Below, piece by piece: positions 36,032 to 43,845 of a stretch of DNA of 64,000 bases. The notes under the pieces were generated by a model, which ran no database searches, was not told where the DNA came from, and saw only the letters and a program-made list of their open reading frames with translations. The translations under genes were made by a program, and so were the position numbers. The DNA comes from JANNAT01 sp031384605 (lineage in GTDB: Bacteria; Pseudomonadota; Alphaproteobacteria; Rhodobacterales; Rhodobacteraceae). The DNA lies in assembly GCA_031384605.1 (NCBI GenBank), contig JANNAT010000029.1, positions 1 through 64,000 of the forward strand, written 5' to 3'. Numbering within the stretch: position 1 is the stretch's first letter; every line of letters begins with the position of its first letter.

Positions 36032-36763
36032 CTAAAGAATAGGGCGAATTTCAGCGCGTTCATCAGAAACGCCAGCCACAGCGGCCAAAGTCTTCAGATC
36101 GGGCACCGCAAGCCGCCCCGCTTGCCAGATCGCAACTTTGCGGTCTTTCAACCGTGCCACGGTTTTGTTGGTGTGAACCAATGACAGGCCCAACGCGTCG
36201 GCCATATCTTGTTGGCGAAACGGCAGCGGCACCGATCCGTCGCGCAACAGGCCGACAGCCGCCAGCCGCCGCCATATCCGCAAAAAGGCCCATGCCAGAC
36301 GTTCGGTTGCATCGCGTTGGCCAAGGGTTGCGATGGTTTCGCCAAGGAAGTGTTCCTCTACAGCGGCGATCCAGGTCAGATCATAGGCGCGTTCGGCATG
36401 ATCGCGAAACATTTCCCACAGCCGGTTGCGATCAAAGGTGCACAACACCATTGGGGTGGAGGATGTCACAGTATGCTTCATCTCGCCCATCAGGCTTGAC
36501 TGCAACCCGATGAAATCGCCGGGGAAAACAAAGTTGATCACTTGCCGGCGGCCATCTTCAAGCAGCACTGACCGCGTGCCGATGCCCGACAGCACGGTAT
36601 AAAGTGTCGATGACCGCTGGCCTTCGTGCAAGATCTGGGTATTGCGATCGACCGCCTTTTCGCCGGTTTTGAACCGCCGCATATAGGCAAGCTCTTCGGC
36701 ATTGAAAGGCACGAAAAGCGGCATGACGCGCAAGGGACAGCTGTCGCAGGTTGTGGTGGGCAT
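36032..36763 (-). CDS. Crp/Fnr-family transcriptional regulator
   Basis: 243 residues. The N-terminus has CDSCPL (two cysteines two residues apart) and a third cysteine near residue 108. This is fewer than the four of classical iron-sulfur Fnr, so oxygen sensing is uncertain. An effector beta-barrel (QILHEGQRSSTLYTVLSG, FVFPGDFIGLQSSLMGE) is followed by a long helix and a winged helix-turn-helix (FRQQDMADALGLSLVHTNKTVARLKD). Divergent from the pseudo-receiver gene at 36852. A second family member lies at 54343. Confidence 0.88.
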   Translation of the reverse strand: MPTTTCDSCPLRVMPLFVPFNAEELAYMRRFKTGEKAVDRNTQILHEGQRSSTLYTVLSGIGTRSVLLEDGRRQVINFVFPGDFIGLQSSLMGEMKHTVTSSTPMVLCTFDRNRLWEMFRDHAERAYDLTWIAAVEEHFLGETIATLGQRDATERLAWAFLRIWRRLAAVGLLRDGSVPLPFRQQDMADALGLSLVHTNKTVARLKDRKVAIWQAGRLAVPDLKTLAAVAGVSDERAEIRPIL

Positions 36764-36851
36764 TTGCGGAAATCCTTAAAACCTATGTCACAGATTAATG
36801 CGGCACCGTGATTCGTCGGCCATATGAGGGGTGGGAATTGGTGGAGTGCGC

Positions 36852-37259
36852 ATGATGAACGGCTGTGTTTACCTTGTGGTGGAACCGATGGAGATCATCG
36901 CGTCCGACCTTGCAATGAGCGTGCAAGACTTCGATCCGTCGGCCAGGGTTTTGATCGCCCTTACGCCGCAGGGCGCCGTTGCACAGCTTGACGGCCACCC
37001 AGCGGTAACAGTTGCGTTTGTGCATGCAGACCCCAAGGACTTTGCCACCACAACTTTGGCGCGGGCGCTAAAAGGCTGCGGGGCACAAGTTATTTTCACC
37101 GGAGACGCGGCCGAACGGCACAATGACGGCGTGTTGGTCTTGCAAAGGCCATTCTCGGCGCAAACCACAGCGGCGGTATTGCGGCGCACTGCATGGTCAC
37201 AAACGCCTGACGCTGCAACCGATCGCCGGGCATCACGGCCCGGCGATGTGCCGCTTTGA
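36852..37259 (+). CDS. Pseudo-receiver (CheY-like) protein without a phosphorylatable Asp
   Basis: 135 residues from ATG 36852; GTG 36831 is an alternative. The overall CheY order is visible: VYLVVEPMEIIASDL where receivers have VLVVEDE, VAFVHADPKDF where the phospho-acceptor Asp is replaced by His, FTGDAAER, and LVLQRPFSAQT where the conserved Lys-Pro is Arg-Pro. The three functional positions are therefore lost, so it may act by protein contact only. Divergent from a Crp/Fnr gene with an 88-base gap. Confidence 0.6.
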   Translation: MMNGCVYLVVEPMEIIASDLAMSVQDFDPSARVLIALTPQGAVAQLDGHPAVTVAFVHADPKDFATTTLARALKGCGAQVIFTGDAAERHNDGVLVLQRPFSAQTTAAVLRRTAWSQTPDAATDRRASRPGDVPL

Positions 37260-37262
37260 TCA

Positions 37263-37748
37263 TCAATCCAGACGCTTGACCACGTTGTCAGCGAAGGAAT
37301 TGATCAGCGCCTGATAGGCTTCGGGCGTGTCAAGTGATTCATAGAACACAGTCTGACCATCCGCCGAAATCATCCCGGAAGTGCCCAACGTCACCGTCAG
37401 TTCATATGCGTCAAAATTTGTATTATCGGTCAGATCTGATAAGTTGACCTGTCCGACCAACACGGCGTCAGACGCATTGATTGCACGCTCGAACGAGCTG
37501 GCAAGTTCGACCTCGCGCAAATCAATAGTGATTTTCGCGCCGTCTTCGGCGATCCGGTCGACCAGACGCGCGACAATGGCGTTGTCGAGGTCTTCTGCAA
37601 CGTTGGTCCAATAGGCCGCCGCCTTAACATTTTGAATGGCTGTCAGATCAACTGTCACCGTGACATCGGAAATTTTATCAACGGCGGCCAGTGCCGTCGT
37701 TCCGGCCAAAGCAACCAAAGTCAGGGCGATCAGGGAAGTGCGAAACAT
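37263..37748 (-). CDS. Secreted protein of unknown function, EcfG-controlled
   Basis: 161 residues from the ATG at 37748; a longer frame extends through the promoter and is rejected. It has a Sec signal peptide (MFRTSLIALTLVALAGTTALA). The mature part (VDLTAIQNVKAAAYWTNVAEDLDNAIVARL, FYESLDTPEAYQALINSFADNVVKRLD) is acidic and has no domain I recognise. An EcfG promoter lies 55 bases upstream and phyR is the next gene on the same strand, so it is probably a periplasmic stress protein. Confidence 0.75.
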   Translation of the reverse strand: MFRTSLIALTLVALAGTTALAAVDKISDVTVTVDLTAIQNVKAAAYWTNVAEDLDNAIVARLVDRIAEDGAKITIDLREVELASSFERAINASDAVLVGQVNLSDLTDNTNFDAYELTVTLGTSGMISADGQTVFYESLDTPEAYQALINSFADNVVKRLD

Positions 37749-37802
37749 ATTGGTGTCCTTTTCAAACAGCAGCCCATAATTCAGGGCGCAATATGCAAAT
37801 GA

Positions 37803-37827
37803 AACGCGCCAAGATGGATTTGGTTCC
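37803..37827 (-). promoter_or_regulatory. EcfG-type promoter of the secreted protein gene
   Basis: Minus strand: GGAAC (complement of 37823-37827), 16-base spacer, CGTT (complement of 37803-37806), about 55 bases before the start at 37748. Confidence 0.75.
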
Positions 37828-37858
37828 CGTCTGCCCGCGCCTTGGGGTGTGTGCGATG

Positions 37859-37884
37859 AAAAAACCGGGCACCCCCGGTTTTTT
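37859..37884. terminator. Bidirectional rho-independent terminator after phyR
   Basis: AAAAAACCGGG pairs with CCCGGTTTTTT around a four-base loop. It gives a T-run on both strands. It lies 25 bases beyond the phyR stop and separates phyR from the promoter of the secreted protein gene. Confidence 0.85.
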
Positions 37885-37908
37885 GCAGCAGCCCATTTAC
37901 ACCCGCCC

Positions 37909-38718
37909 TTAGGCAGACAGCGTTTCTGTCGACGCAAAGAACATCGCCTGCCCCACCGCAGACCGCAGCTGGTCTTCGGTAAAGGGTTTGGAGATGATGA
38001 ACGCAGGCTCTGGCCGATCACCCGTCAGCAACCGTTCCGGGAAGGCGGTTATGAAGATGACCGGGGTTTCGGGGAACTGCACCAAAATCTCATTCACCGC
38101 TTCGATGCCAGAAGACCTGTCGGCAAGCTGGATATCGGCAAGAATATGATCGGGGCGGTCATCCAGCGCCAGCGCCACTGCTTCGGTGTGGGTGCGCGCG
38201 GTGCCGGTCACGCGGTGGCCAATGCCGCGCACGATATCAACAATGTCCAACGCGATGATCGCTTCGTCTTCGATCACCAACACCGATCCTGCGACCGACG
38301 CTTCCATTTCTTTCACCGCAATCTCGATACAATCTGCAACCTGATCGGCATCAAGCTGCATGATCAAGGCGATCTGTTCCAGCGAGAAGCCTTCGATCAC
38401 GTTCAACAACAACGCCTCGCGCGAATTTGGCGTCAGTTCCAGCATATGGGACTGCGCCCGCGCCGAAAGGGTGCTGTCGGGTTCACCCAGCGGCGATCCG
38501 GCACTGCTCCAGACCCGGTGAAACGCGCGAAACAACGCTACTTTGGCGTCTGGCACCACTTGCATGGCCGTCAGATCTTCTAAAATCGCCTCCAGCGTTG
38601 TGGCGGCAAACCGGTCACCACTGGACTGGTTGCCAGTAAGTGCGCGGCCATAGCGGCGCAGATACGGCAGGTTCCGACCAATTTCAGCGCTTAGGCTGGC
38701 TTCTTCAGAAGAATTCAT
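37909..38718 (-). CDS. phyR: PhyR: general stress response regulator with sigma-like domain
   Basis: 269 residues, the family length; start chosen at MNSSEE (38718). The N-terminal half is a sigma-factor mimic (LPYLRRYGRALTGNQSSGD, TPNSREALLLNVIEGFSLEQIALIM). The C-terminal half is a receiver with VIEDEAIIALD, phospho-acceptor Asp in ILADIQLAD and KPF Lys. When phosphorylated, PhyR binds NepR and frees EcfG. It is divergent from nepR-ecfG, with overlapping EcfG promoters between, so it is autoregulated. A histidine kinase lies just after ecfG. Confidence 0.95.
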   Translation of the reverse strand: MNSSEEASLSAEIGRNLPYLRRYGRALTGNQSSGDRFAATTLEAILEDLTAMQVVPDAKVALFRAFHRVWSSAGSPLGEPDSTLSARAQSHMLELTPNSREALLLNVIEGFSLEQIALIMQLDADQVADCIEIAVKEMEASVAGSVLVIEDEAIIALDIVDIVRGIGHRVTGTARTHTEAVALALDDRPDHILADIQLADRSSGIEAVNEILVQFPETPVIFITAFPERLLTGDRPEPAFIISKPFTEDQLRSAVGQAMFFASTETLSA

Positions 38719-38748
38719 CGCGGTTCCCAACTTTATTTTGCGTTCTAG

Positions 38749-38773
38749 GGAACTCAACGCGCAAGTATGCGTT
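38749..38773 (+). promoter_or_regulatory. EcfG-type promoter for nepR-ecfG
   Basis: GGAAC at 38749-38753, 16-base spacer, CGTT at 38770-38773. It shares its DNA with the opposite promoter of phyR. Confidence 0.8.
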
Positions 38774-38780
38774 AGGTTCC
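38756..38780 (-). promoter_or_regulatory. EcfG-type promoter for phyR
   Basis: Minus strand: GGAAC (complement of 38776-38780), 16-base spacer, CGTT (complement of 38756-38759). It overlaps the nepR-ecfG promoter almost completely, so only one can be occupied at a time. Confidence 0.8.
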
Positions 38781-38838
38781 ATAAGAAAGTGTTCGCAGGA
38801 AATAAAAAGTGTCAAAAGACATATCAGGGAATGTTCGA

Positions 38839-39015
38839 ATGAACGAAAAGCTTAATGGCGCGAAACCATCCCGCCCCCGCGCCACCAGTCCGCAGGTTAC
38901 TCGCGAAATCGACGAAAACCTGAAGCTGGTTTATCAGGCGGCCCTGACCGAAGCCGTGCCCGACCGCTTTGCGAAACTTCTGGCGCAGCTGCGTGAAAAA
39001 GAAGGCAAGTCATGA
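38839..39015 (+). CDS. nepR: NepR anti-sigma factor
   Basis: 58 residues. The core IDENLKLVYQAALTEAVPDRFAKLLAQLRE is the NepR two-helix motif that clamps EcfG and, on stress, switches to phosphorylated PhyR. The start at ATG 38839 gives a usual-length protein; a GTG at 38809 would add ten residues. The stop overlaps the ecfG start (ATGA at 39012-39015), keeping anti-sigma and sigma levels coupled. Confidence 0.93.
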   Translation: MNEKLNGAKPSRPRATSPQVTREIDENLKLVYQAALTEAVPDRFAKLLAQLREKEGKS

Positions 39016-39578
39016 TAGCCCATCCGGCGGATCCGCGCGACGAAATTGCCAGCTACATCCGTGACTTGCGCGCCTTCGCAATGTCGTTGTCGCGCAATCA
39101 CGCGGCGGCGGATGATCTGGTGCAAGATACCATCATAAAAGCCTGGACAAATTTTGATAAGTTCAAACCCGGCACGAATTTGCGGGCGTGGCTGTTCACC
39201 ATTCTGCGCAACACCTTCTTTTCCAACCGCCGCAAAACCAGCCGCGAGGTGCCCGATCCCGATGGCATCCATGCGGGCAATTTGTCGGTGTTGCCGCAAC
39301 ATGACGGCAAGCTGGCGTTCAGTGAATTTCTTGTGGCGTTCAACCAACTTTCGGCCGAACACCGCGAAGTGCTTATTCTGGTTGGCGCCAATGGCTATTC
39401 CTATGACGAGGCAGCGGACATGATGGGCGTGGCGACCGGCACCGCCAAAAGCCGCGCCAGCCGGGCGCGCAGCCGATTGTGCGAATTGATGGGCATGACA
39501 CAGCCCACGGGGAACCCCGCACTTGCAGACAAGGCGGCGCTGGCGGTGGTGTTGCAAGCCGGGCTTGCCGTCGCATGA
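39012..39578 (+). CDS. ecfG: EcfG-family RNA polymerase sigma factor
   Basis: 188 residues, ECF15/EcfG group. Region 2 has SLSRNHAAADDLVQDTIIKAWTNFDKF and LRAWLFTILRNTFFS. Region 4 has LSAEHREVLILVGANGYSYDEAADMMGVATGTAKSRASRARSRL (recognition helix). It directs transcription of the general stress regulon from GGAAC/CGTT promoters, ten of which I found between 22 and 45 kb. The stop overlaps the kinase start (ATGA at 39575-39578). Confidence 0.95.
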   Translation: MIAHPADPRDEIASYIRDLRAFAMSLSRNHAAADDLVQDTIIKAWTNFDKFKPGTNLRAWLFTILRNTFFSNRRKTSREVPDPDGIHAGNLSVLPQHDGKLAFSEFLVAFNQLSAEHREVLILVGANGYSYDEAADMMGVATGTAKSRASRARSRLCELMGMTQPTGNPALADKAALAVVLQAGLAVA

Positions 39579-41341
39579 TCCCAAACGCGACGCGCGGCCC
39601 GGTGTTGGGCAGGCTGGGCTTTCGCCTGATGGCGGCGTTTGGCATTGCCCTGATGCCGCTGGCCCTGCTGTCATATAATCAGGCTGAAAAGTTTGAGACT
39701 GAATCGGTTGCCCGTTGGGAATCGGCGCTGTTTGGCGAAACCCTGCTGGCAGCCGCATCACAGATTGAGGCGATGAGCCGGGCACGTGGGCTGGCCGCCG
39801 CACTGGCAACGGCCATTGTGCCACAGATCACTGACCTTGCCGAATGTACCGCCCTGATGAAATCGGTGCTGGAGATGGAGGCCAACCTGACATTCGCGGG
39901 CTTCATCCCGACAGACGGCAAGATGATTTGTGCGTCGACGGGCAAGCCGTATAATTTTACCGGCAGTCCGGGGTTGATCGCGATCATGGCCGATCCAAAA
40001 CCAATGATGACGGTTAACACCAAAGGCCCGATCACCGGCGAGTCTGTGTTGATCTTTTCGCATCCGGTCAGAACGCCGGATGACCGGCTGATCGGGTTTA
40101 TCTCATTGTCGATGCCGCATAAGGCGCTGACGCCGCGTCCCGCCGAACTGCTTGGCCGATCAGAAGACTTTCTGGAACCCCTTGCTTTGATGACCTTTGA
40201 TGGTGAGGGCACTGTTTTAACCGCTGCCTACGGCATTGAAAACGCGCCGGAACGATTGCCCGCGAACCGTGCCCTGACGGATTTTGTCGGCACCAAGGCC
40301 GCGACGTTTCGCGACACGATCCGTTCAGGCGATAACCGGACCTTTGCCGTGGTCGCCATCGTGCCGGGATCGCTTTACGTGCTGGGCTCGTGGCCTGCGG
40401 CGCTGACGGCCAATGCGGGGTTTGTCGGCTTTTTGCCCTTGTGGGTGTTTCCGCTGGCGATGTGGCTGGCCAGCATGCTGGTGGCCTATCTGGCCTCGGA
40501 AAGTCAGGTTTTGCGCCACATCCGGGGGCTGCGTCGGTCGATCATTTCGTTTGCGGGCGGAAACCGGCAAGTCGAGCCCCCCGATCTGGCACTTGCCCCG
40601 AACGAATTGCGCGACGTGGGCCGCGCCTATGAACGACTGATCGCTTCGGTGCTGCGCAATGAAGCGGAAATGGAGGATTCCATTCACCAGAAAGAAGTTC
40701 TGCTGCGCGAAGTGCATCACCGGGTGAAGAACAATCTGCAACTGATCGCGTCGATCATGAACCTGCAGATCCGCAAATCGGTGAACCCCGAGGCGCGGTC
40801 ACTGTTGCGCGGCCTGCATGAACGGGTGATGAGTTTGGCCACCGTGCACCGCGAATTGTATCAGACCAGCGGGCTTGTTGATGTGCGGGCCGACGAATTG
40901 CTGGAAACCATCGTGGCGCAGGTGCTGCGCATGGGCGCGCGGGCGGATCAACCGGTTGAGACGAAAACCGCCTTCGACGTCATCCGTCTGACACCGGATC
41001 AGGCGGTGCCGTTATCCCTTATCCTGACCGAGGCGCTGACCAACGCCCTGAAACACGCCAGCCCGCACGATTCGGGCAAGACCCGTCTTTCGATAAGTTT
41101 GCGCCGTTCCGAACCGGAACACGCGGTGCTGGAGGTGACAAGTTCCACTGGCACCGGGGCGCAAGCGGCGTTGTCGTCCAGTCTGGAAAGCACAGGTCTT
41201 GGGCAGCAACTTTTGACGGCATTCGCGTCGCAACTGATGGGCAAGCTGACCGTCGGGCCACAAGACGGGGTTTATGTTGTCCGACTGGAATTCCCGCTGG
41301 TGTCACCGAAATCTGACGCGCCAAGCGAGCAGACCTTTTGA
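39575..41341 (+). CDS. HisKA_2-type sensor histidine kinase, candidate PhyR kinase
   Basis: 588 residues from the ATG overlapping the ecfG stop. A membrane helix near residues 13-32 and a second near 280-302 flank a large periplasmic sensor region with two cysteines. After a HAMP-like linker (SESQVLRHIRGLRRSIISFAGGNR) comes the phospho-acceptor box LLREVHHRVKNNLQLIASIMNLQ and an ATPase domain (LILTEALTNALKHA, STGLGQQLL). HisKA_2/HWE kinases next to nepR-ecfG usually phosphorylate PhyR. The sensed signal is unknown. Confidence 0.9.
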   Translation: MIPNATRGPVLGRLGFRLMAAFGIALMPLALLSYNQAEKFETESVARWESALFGETLLAAASQIEAMSRARGLAAALATAIVPQITDLAECTALMKSVLEMEANLTFAGFIPTDGKMICASTGKPYNFTGSPGLIAIMADPKPMMTVNTKGPITGESVLIFSHPVRTPDDRLIGFISLSMPHKALTPRPAELLGRSEDFLEPLALMTFDGEGTVLTAAYGIENAPERLPANRALTDFVGTKAATFRDTIRSGDNRTFAVVAIVPGSLYVLGSWPAALTANAGFVGFLPLWVFPLAMWLASMLVAYLASESQVLRHIRGLRRSIISFAGGNRQVEPPDLALAPNELRDVGRAYERLIASVLRNEAEMEDSIHQKEVLLREVHHRVKNNLQLIASIMNLQIRKSVNPEARSLLRGLHERVMSLATVHRELYQTSGLVDVRADELLETIVAQVLRMGARADQPVETKTAFDVIRLTPDQAVPLSLILTEALTNALKHASPHDSGKTRLSISLRRSEPEHAVLEVTSSTGTGAQAALSSSLESTGLGQQLLTAFASQLMGKLTVGPQDGVYVVRLEFPLVSPKSDAPSEQTF

Positions 41342-41392
41342 CCTTTGCCAAGTCAACGCTTTTTAGGCTAACGCCGACTTGCTGATAAATAC

Positions 41393-41418
41393 GGAACCCT
41401 TGGGCAGGCTTTTGCGTT
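41393..41418 (+). promoter_or_regulatory. EcfG-type promoter for the CsbD gene
   Basis: GGAAC at 41393-41397, 17-base spacer, CGTT at 41415-41418, about 35 bases before the start codon. Confidence 0.8.
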
Positions 41419-41453
41419 GGCTGGTATACTTACCTATTGGAAAGGATACCACC

Positions 41454-41651
41454 ATGAACTGGGACACTATCGAAGGCAGCTGGAAAGAAATGTCGGGCCG
41501 CGCCAAGGCAAAATGGGGCGATATCACCGGCGATGAATGGAGCAGCATTACCGGGCGTCGCGACGAAGTCGTAGGTCTTGTGCAAAAGCGTTACGGCCAT
41601 GCGCGCGACGTGGCAGAGCGTGAAGTAGACGATTGGTTCCGCGGTCTGTGA
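41454..41651 (+). CDS. CsbD family stress protein
   Basis: 65 residues, start chosen by GGAAAGGA and the family N-terminus. MNWDTIEGSWKEMSGRAKAKWGDITGDEW and the following RRDEVVGLVQKRYG match the CsbD repeat. CsbD-like proteins are small, hydrophilic and strongly induced in general stress; the molecular role is not known. Own EcfG promoter and own terminator, so monocistronic. Confidence 0.9.
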   Translation: MNWDTIEGSWKEMSGRAKAKWGDITGDEWSSITGRRDEVVGLVQKRYGHARDVAEREVDDWFRGL

Positions 41652-41676
41652 TCGCAAGCCAAGCCGCACGAACCAG

Positions 41677-41702
41677 CCCCCGGCGCCCTAGCCGGGGGTT
41701 TT
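41677..41702 (+). terminator. Terminator of the CsbD gene
   Basis: An 8-bp stem CCCCCGGC/GCCGGGGG with a six-base loop, then TTTT, 25 bases after the CsbD stop. Confidence 0.85.
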
Positions 41703-41783
41703 CGTTTGGCGTGTCACTGTTTGCAGTGTCAGGGGCCTGCCGAACACCTTGTCGCGCGTTGTTCAGCAATCTGGCGACAGCAA

Positions 41784-41808
41784 GGAACCATCGGGTTGCC
41801 AATGCGTT
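41784..41808 (+). promoter_or_regulatory. EcfG-type promoter for the DUF1328 gene
   Basis: GGAAC at 41784-41788, 16-base spacer, CGTT at 41805-41808, about 47 bases before the start codon. Confidence 0.8.
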
Positions 41809-41854
41809 CTTTCATCAGTGGCATCTGACGCCTCTTACCTCAAAGGAGAAACCC

Positions 41855-42028
41855 ATGCTTGGCTGGGCCCTTACTTTCCTCGTCGTTGCTTTGATTGCAG
41901 CCGCCCTTGGCTTTGGTGGCATCGCTGGCACATCAGCGGGCATTGCACAGATCTTGTTCTTCATCTTCATCATTCTGTTCGTCGTGGCGATGGTCGCGCG
42001 CGCCCTTCGCGGCCGCCCTCCGCTATAA
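41855..42028 (+). CDS. DUF1328 (YtjA-like) small membrane protein
   Basis: 57 residues preceded by AAAGGAGAA. Two membrane helices (LGWALTFLVVALIAAALGFGG and AQILFFIFIILFVVAMVARAL) with the short basic tail RGRPPL match the DUF1328/YtjA family of the inner membrane. Stress-induced by its EcfG promoter; function otherwise unknown. Confidence 0.9.
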   Translation: MLGWALTFLVVALIAAALGFGGIAGTSAGIAQILFFIFIILFVVAMVARALRGRPPL

Positions 42029-42052
42029 GTCAGCCGCGTTGGTGTTGAAAAG

Positions 42053-42084
42053 AAAAGGCCGCAGCTAAGAAATTGCGGCCTTTT
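42053..42084. terminator. Bidirectional terminator between DUF1328 and DUF1269 genes
   Basis: AAAAGGCCGCA pairs with TGCGGCCTTTT (42053-42063 with 42074-42084) around a ten-base loop, giving T-runs both ways. It serves the two convergent genes on either side. Confidence 0.85.
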
Positions 42085-42140
42085 CCTATGGCGTTTGATG
42101 CTGCGGATCGGCATGCGGCGCGGGTTACATCTTGCCCGGA

Positions 42141-42713
42141 TCAGTAGAACATCGGGTCGTAATAATAAGGGTACATGTATTCGTTATAGTAATGTGGGCC
42201 AAAGGCCGCGTTCGTCTGGGCGTTGTTTTCGCGGCGGTAAATGGTGCCACCGATCGGCTTCATCGCATCGTCCAGAATTGACAACCAATCTTCGGACACT
42301 TCGGCCACGACTGCCGACTGACCATGTTTCAACGTGAAAAAGGCCTCGGCGGCTGCATTCTCGCGCTGATCATCCTTGATCACATCAGCCGTCGCACCAA
42401 CCGCAGCCCCCGCCAGCGCACCCACACCCATGGCCGTGCCCGTGGCAAGTGCCGCTGCACCCGCAACGCCTGCGGCCACCCCAATTGGCCCCGCGATCAG
42501 CCCCAGCAAGGCACCGATACCGACCCCCACAGCCGTGCGCATGCCCAGATCAGAGGTCTGTTCAGCAACCCGGATATGGCCCATGTCATCGCGCCGGATT
42601 ACGGCGGCACCATGCACAGTCAACTCGCCCTCTGCGTCCAGATTCCATAGGGCCCGCAGGCCGGCATGGGCCTTGTCATTGGATGAAAAGATAACGGCGA
42701 TATAATTTTTCAT
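42141..42713 (-). CDS. DUF1269-family protein
   Basis: 190 residues. The N-terminal ferredoxin-like part (YIAVIFSSNDKAHAGLRALWNLDAEGEL) and the central Gly/Ala-rich double helix hairpin (GVGIGALLGLIAGPIGVAAGVAGAAALATGT) are DUF1269 features, followed by IKDDQRENAAAEAF. The C-terminus is Tyr-rich (HYYNEYMYPYYYDPMFY), which is unusual. Its ATG overlaps the stop of the next upstream gene (42710), so the pair is co-translated. Confidence 0.85.
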   Translation of the reverse strand: MKNYIAVIFSSNDKAHAGLRALWNLDAEGELTVHGAAVIRRDDMGHIRVAEQTSDLGMRTAVGVGIGALLGLIAGPIGVAAGVAGAAALATGTAMGVGALAGAAVGATADVIKDDQRENAAAEAFFTLKHGQSAVVAEVSEDWLSILDDAMKPIGGTIYRRENNAQTNAAFGPHYYNEYMYPYYYDPMFY

Positions 42714-43105
42714 ACCGACACCTTTTTGGGTTCAATGGCTTTTGCGGCTTTGCTGCGCATGGCGGCCACGGCATGGCTTAGGCTTTGCGCCGCGCCATGC
42801 GCACTGGCCAGAAGGGAGGCGTTGGCGCGGTTCACAGCGTCCTTGCCATCAGCGGCCTTGTCCTGAACCAGCTTGCCCGCCGCATCCAGTTTCGCAATTG
42901 CCGCTTTGACATCTGCCTTTATGGCGTCGGCCTCGCCATCGGCGATTGATTTCATCTTGGCCCCAAGGCTGACAGCCTGGGCCTGAACGGTCTGCACATC
43001 GGCCCAGGTCGCAGCCTCGGCCTTGGCGATATTGGCGCTGATCTTCTTGTGCAGTTCCTGCGCGTCGCGACGCATAAGATCAATATGGGTAAGTTGCTTG
43101 GTCAT
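42710..43105 (-). CDS. Ala/Lys-rich helical hypothetical protein
   Basis: 131 residues from ATG 43105. It is predicted almost wholly helical with heptad-like Ala/Lys spacing (probable coiled coil), no signal or membrane segment: LMRRDAQELHKKISANIAKAEAATW, AIKADVKAAIAKLDAAGKLVQDKAADGKDAV. It resembles stress-associated Ala/Lys-rich proteins in composition, but I recognise no family. Co-translated with the DUF1269 gene. Confidence 0.7.
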   Translation of the reverse strand: MTKQLTHIDLMRRDAQELHKKISANIAKAEAATWADVQTVQAQAVSLGAKMKSIADGEADAIKADVKAAIAKLDAAGKLVQDKAADGKDAVNRANASLLASAHGAAQSLSHAVAAMRSKAAKAIEPKKVSV

Positions 43106-43151
43106 GGTGTGCCTTTCGGGTTTCAGGATGGGATGGTTATGTGGCAAGCCT

Positions 43152-43577
43152 TCAGCCGACCGCTGCCGCGTGCAGTGCATGGTGGCCCAACTCGATCAGC
43201 CGGGCATCGGTAGTGTGCGACAGATCGGCCACAAGCGCCGGAAGAACGCGAGACGACACCTCGGGGTGATGGGATGCAAGATAGCCAGCCAGATGGTGCG
43301 CCTCGTTGCTTTGGCCCTTGCCGTGCCCGATCAGCACGATGCGGTTACCTGTCTTGCAGGCCCCGGCGATCTGCTCAAAGAATGCCAGATCCTGCGGATA
43401 CTTCTCTTCGCGGTCGGCATCATGCTCTTCCCGGTTTATCTGATGCTGAAAGTGTTGCGGCGCATCGGGGGCGATTTCATCGGCCGAAGCCCCTGCCCGC
43501 GCGGGTTGCGTGCGAAACACTTTTGCCCCTGCATGGTCGATGACTACGATGGTGTTTGATACAATATTGGAGGGCAT
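43152..43577 (-). CDS. Hypothetical protein, bacterial eRF1/host-attachment-like
   Basis: 141 residues from the ATG at 43577. NTIVVIDHAGAKVFR at the start and NRIVLIGHGKGQSNEAHHLAGYL with VADLSHTTDARLIELGHHAL later resemble the small eRF1-domain-3 (baeRF) or host-attachment protein fold. It is His-rich and cytoplasmic. Role unknown. It precedes the 42710-42141 pair in the same direction. Confidence 0.6.
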   Translation of the reverse strand: MPSNIVSNTIVVIDHAGAKVFRTQPARAGASADEIAPDAPQHFQHQINREEHDADREEKYPQDLAFFEQIAGACKTGNRIVLIGHGKGQSNEAHHLAGYLASHHPEVSSRVLPALVADLSHTTDARLIELGHHALHAAAVG

Positions 43578-43796
43578 TGATATCGCCTTCGGTAATTTTG
43601 GGTCAGACCCCACCTTCGGGGCTGCCGACTGTGGTCAGGCTACGCGCATCTGCAAAGGGGCAGTAGCCTCGGAAACTACTCATGCGCGGGCGGGTGCCGG
43701 ACAGGTCGTTTCCGACGCTGACGCAGGGCAGATTGACGCTGTCAGGCTGCCGTTTTCTTGCCCGATCCGATCCGCAGCAACGCCAGCCTGATCGCC

Positions 43797-43822
43797 GCCT
43801 GCCGGGCCTGAACCCGGCAGGC
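43797..43822. repeat. GC hairpin downstream of dps
   Basis: A 10-bp perfect stem GCCTGCCGGG/CCCGGCAGGC with a six-base loop, 24 bases after the dps stop. No T-run on the minus strand, so termination is uncertain. It is the main structure in the 268-base gap between dps and the gene at 43577. Confidence 0.5.
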
Positions 43823-43845
43823 CACCGTGCTGTTGCAACTGGCCG

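Noticed and set aside
38934..39824. 296-codon minus-strand open frame across ecfG
   Set aside because: Antisense to nepR, ecfG and the kinase start, all of which are clearly real.
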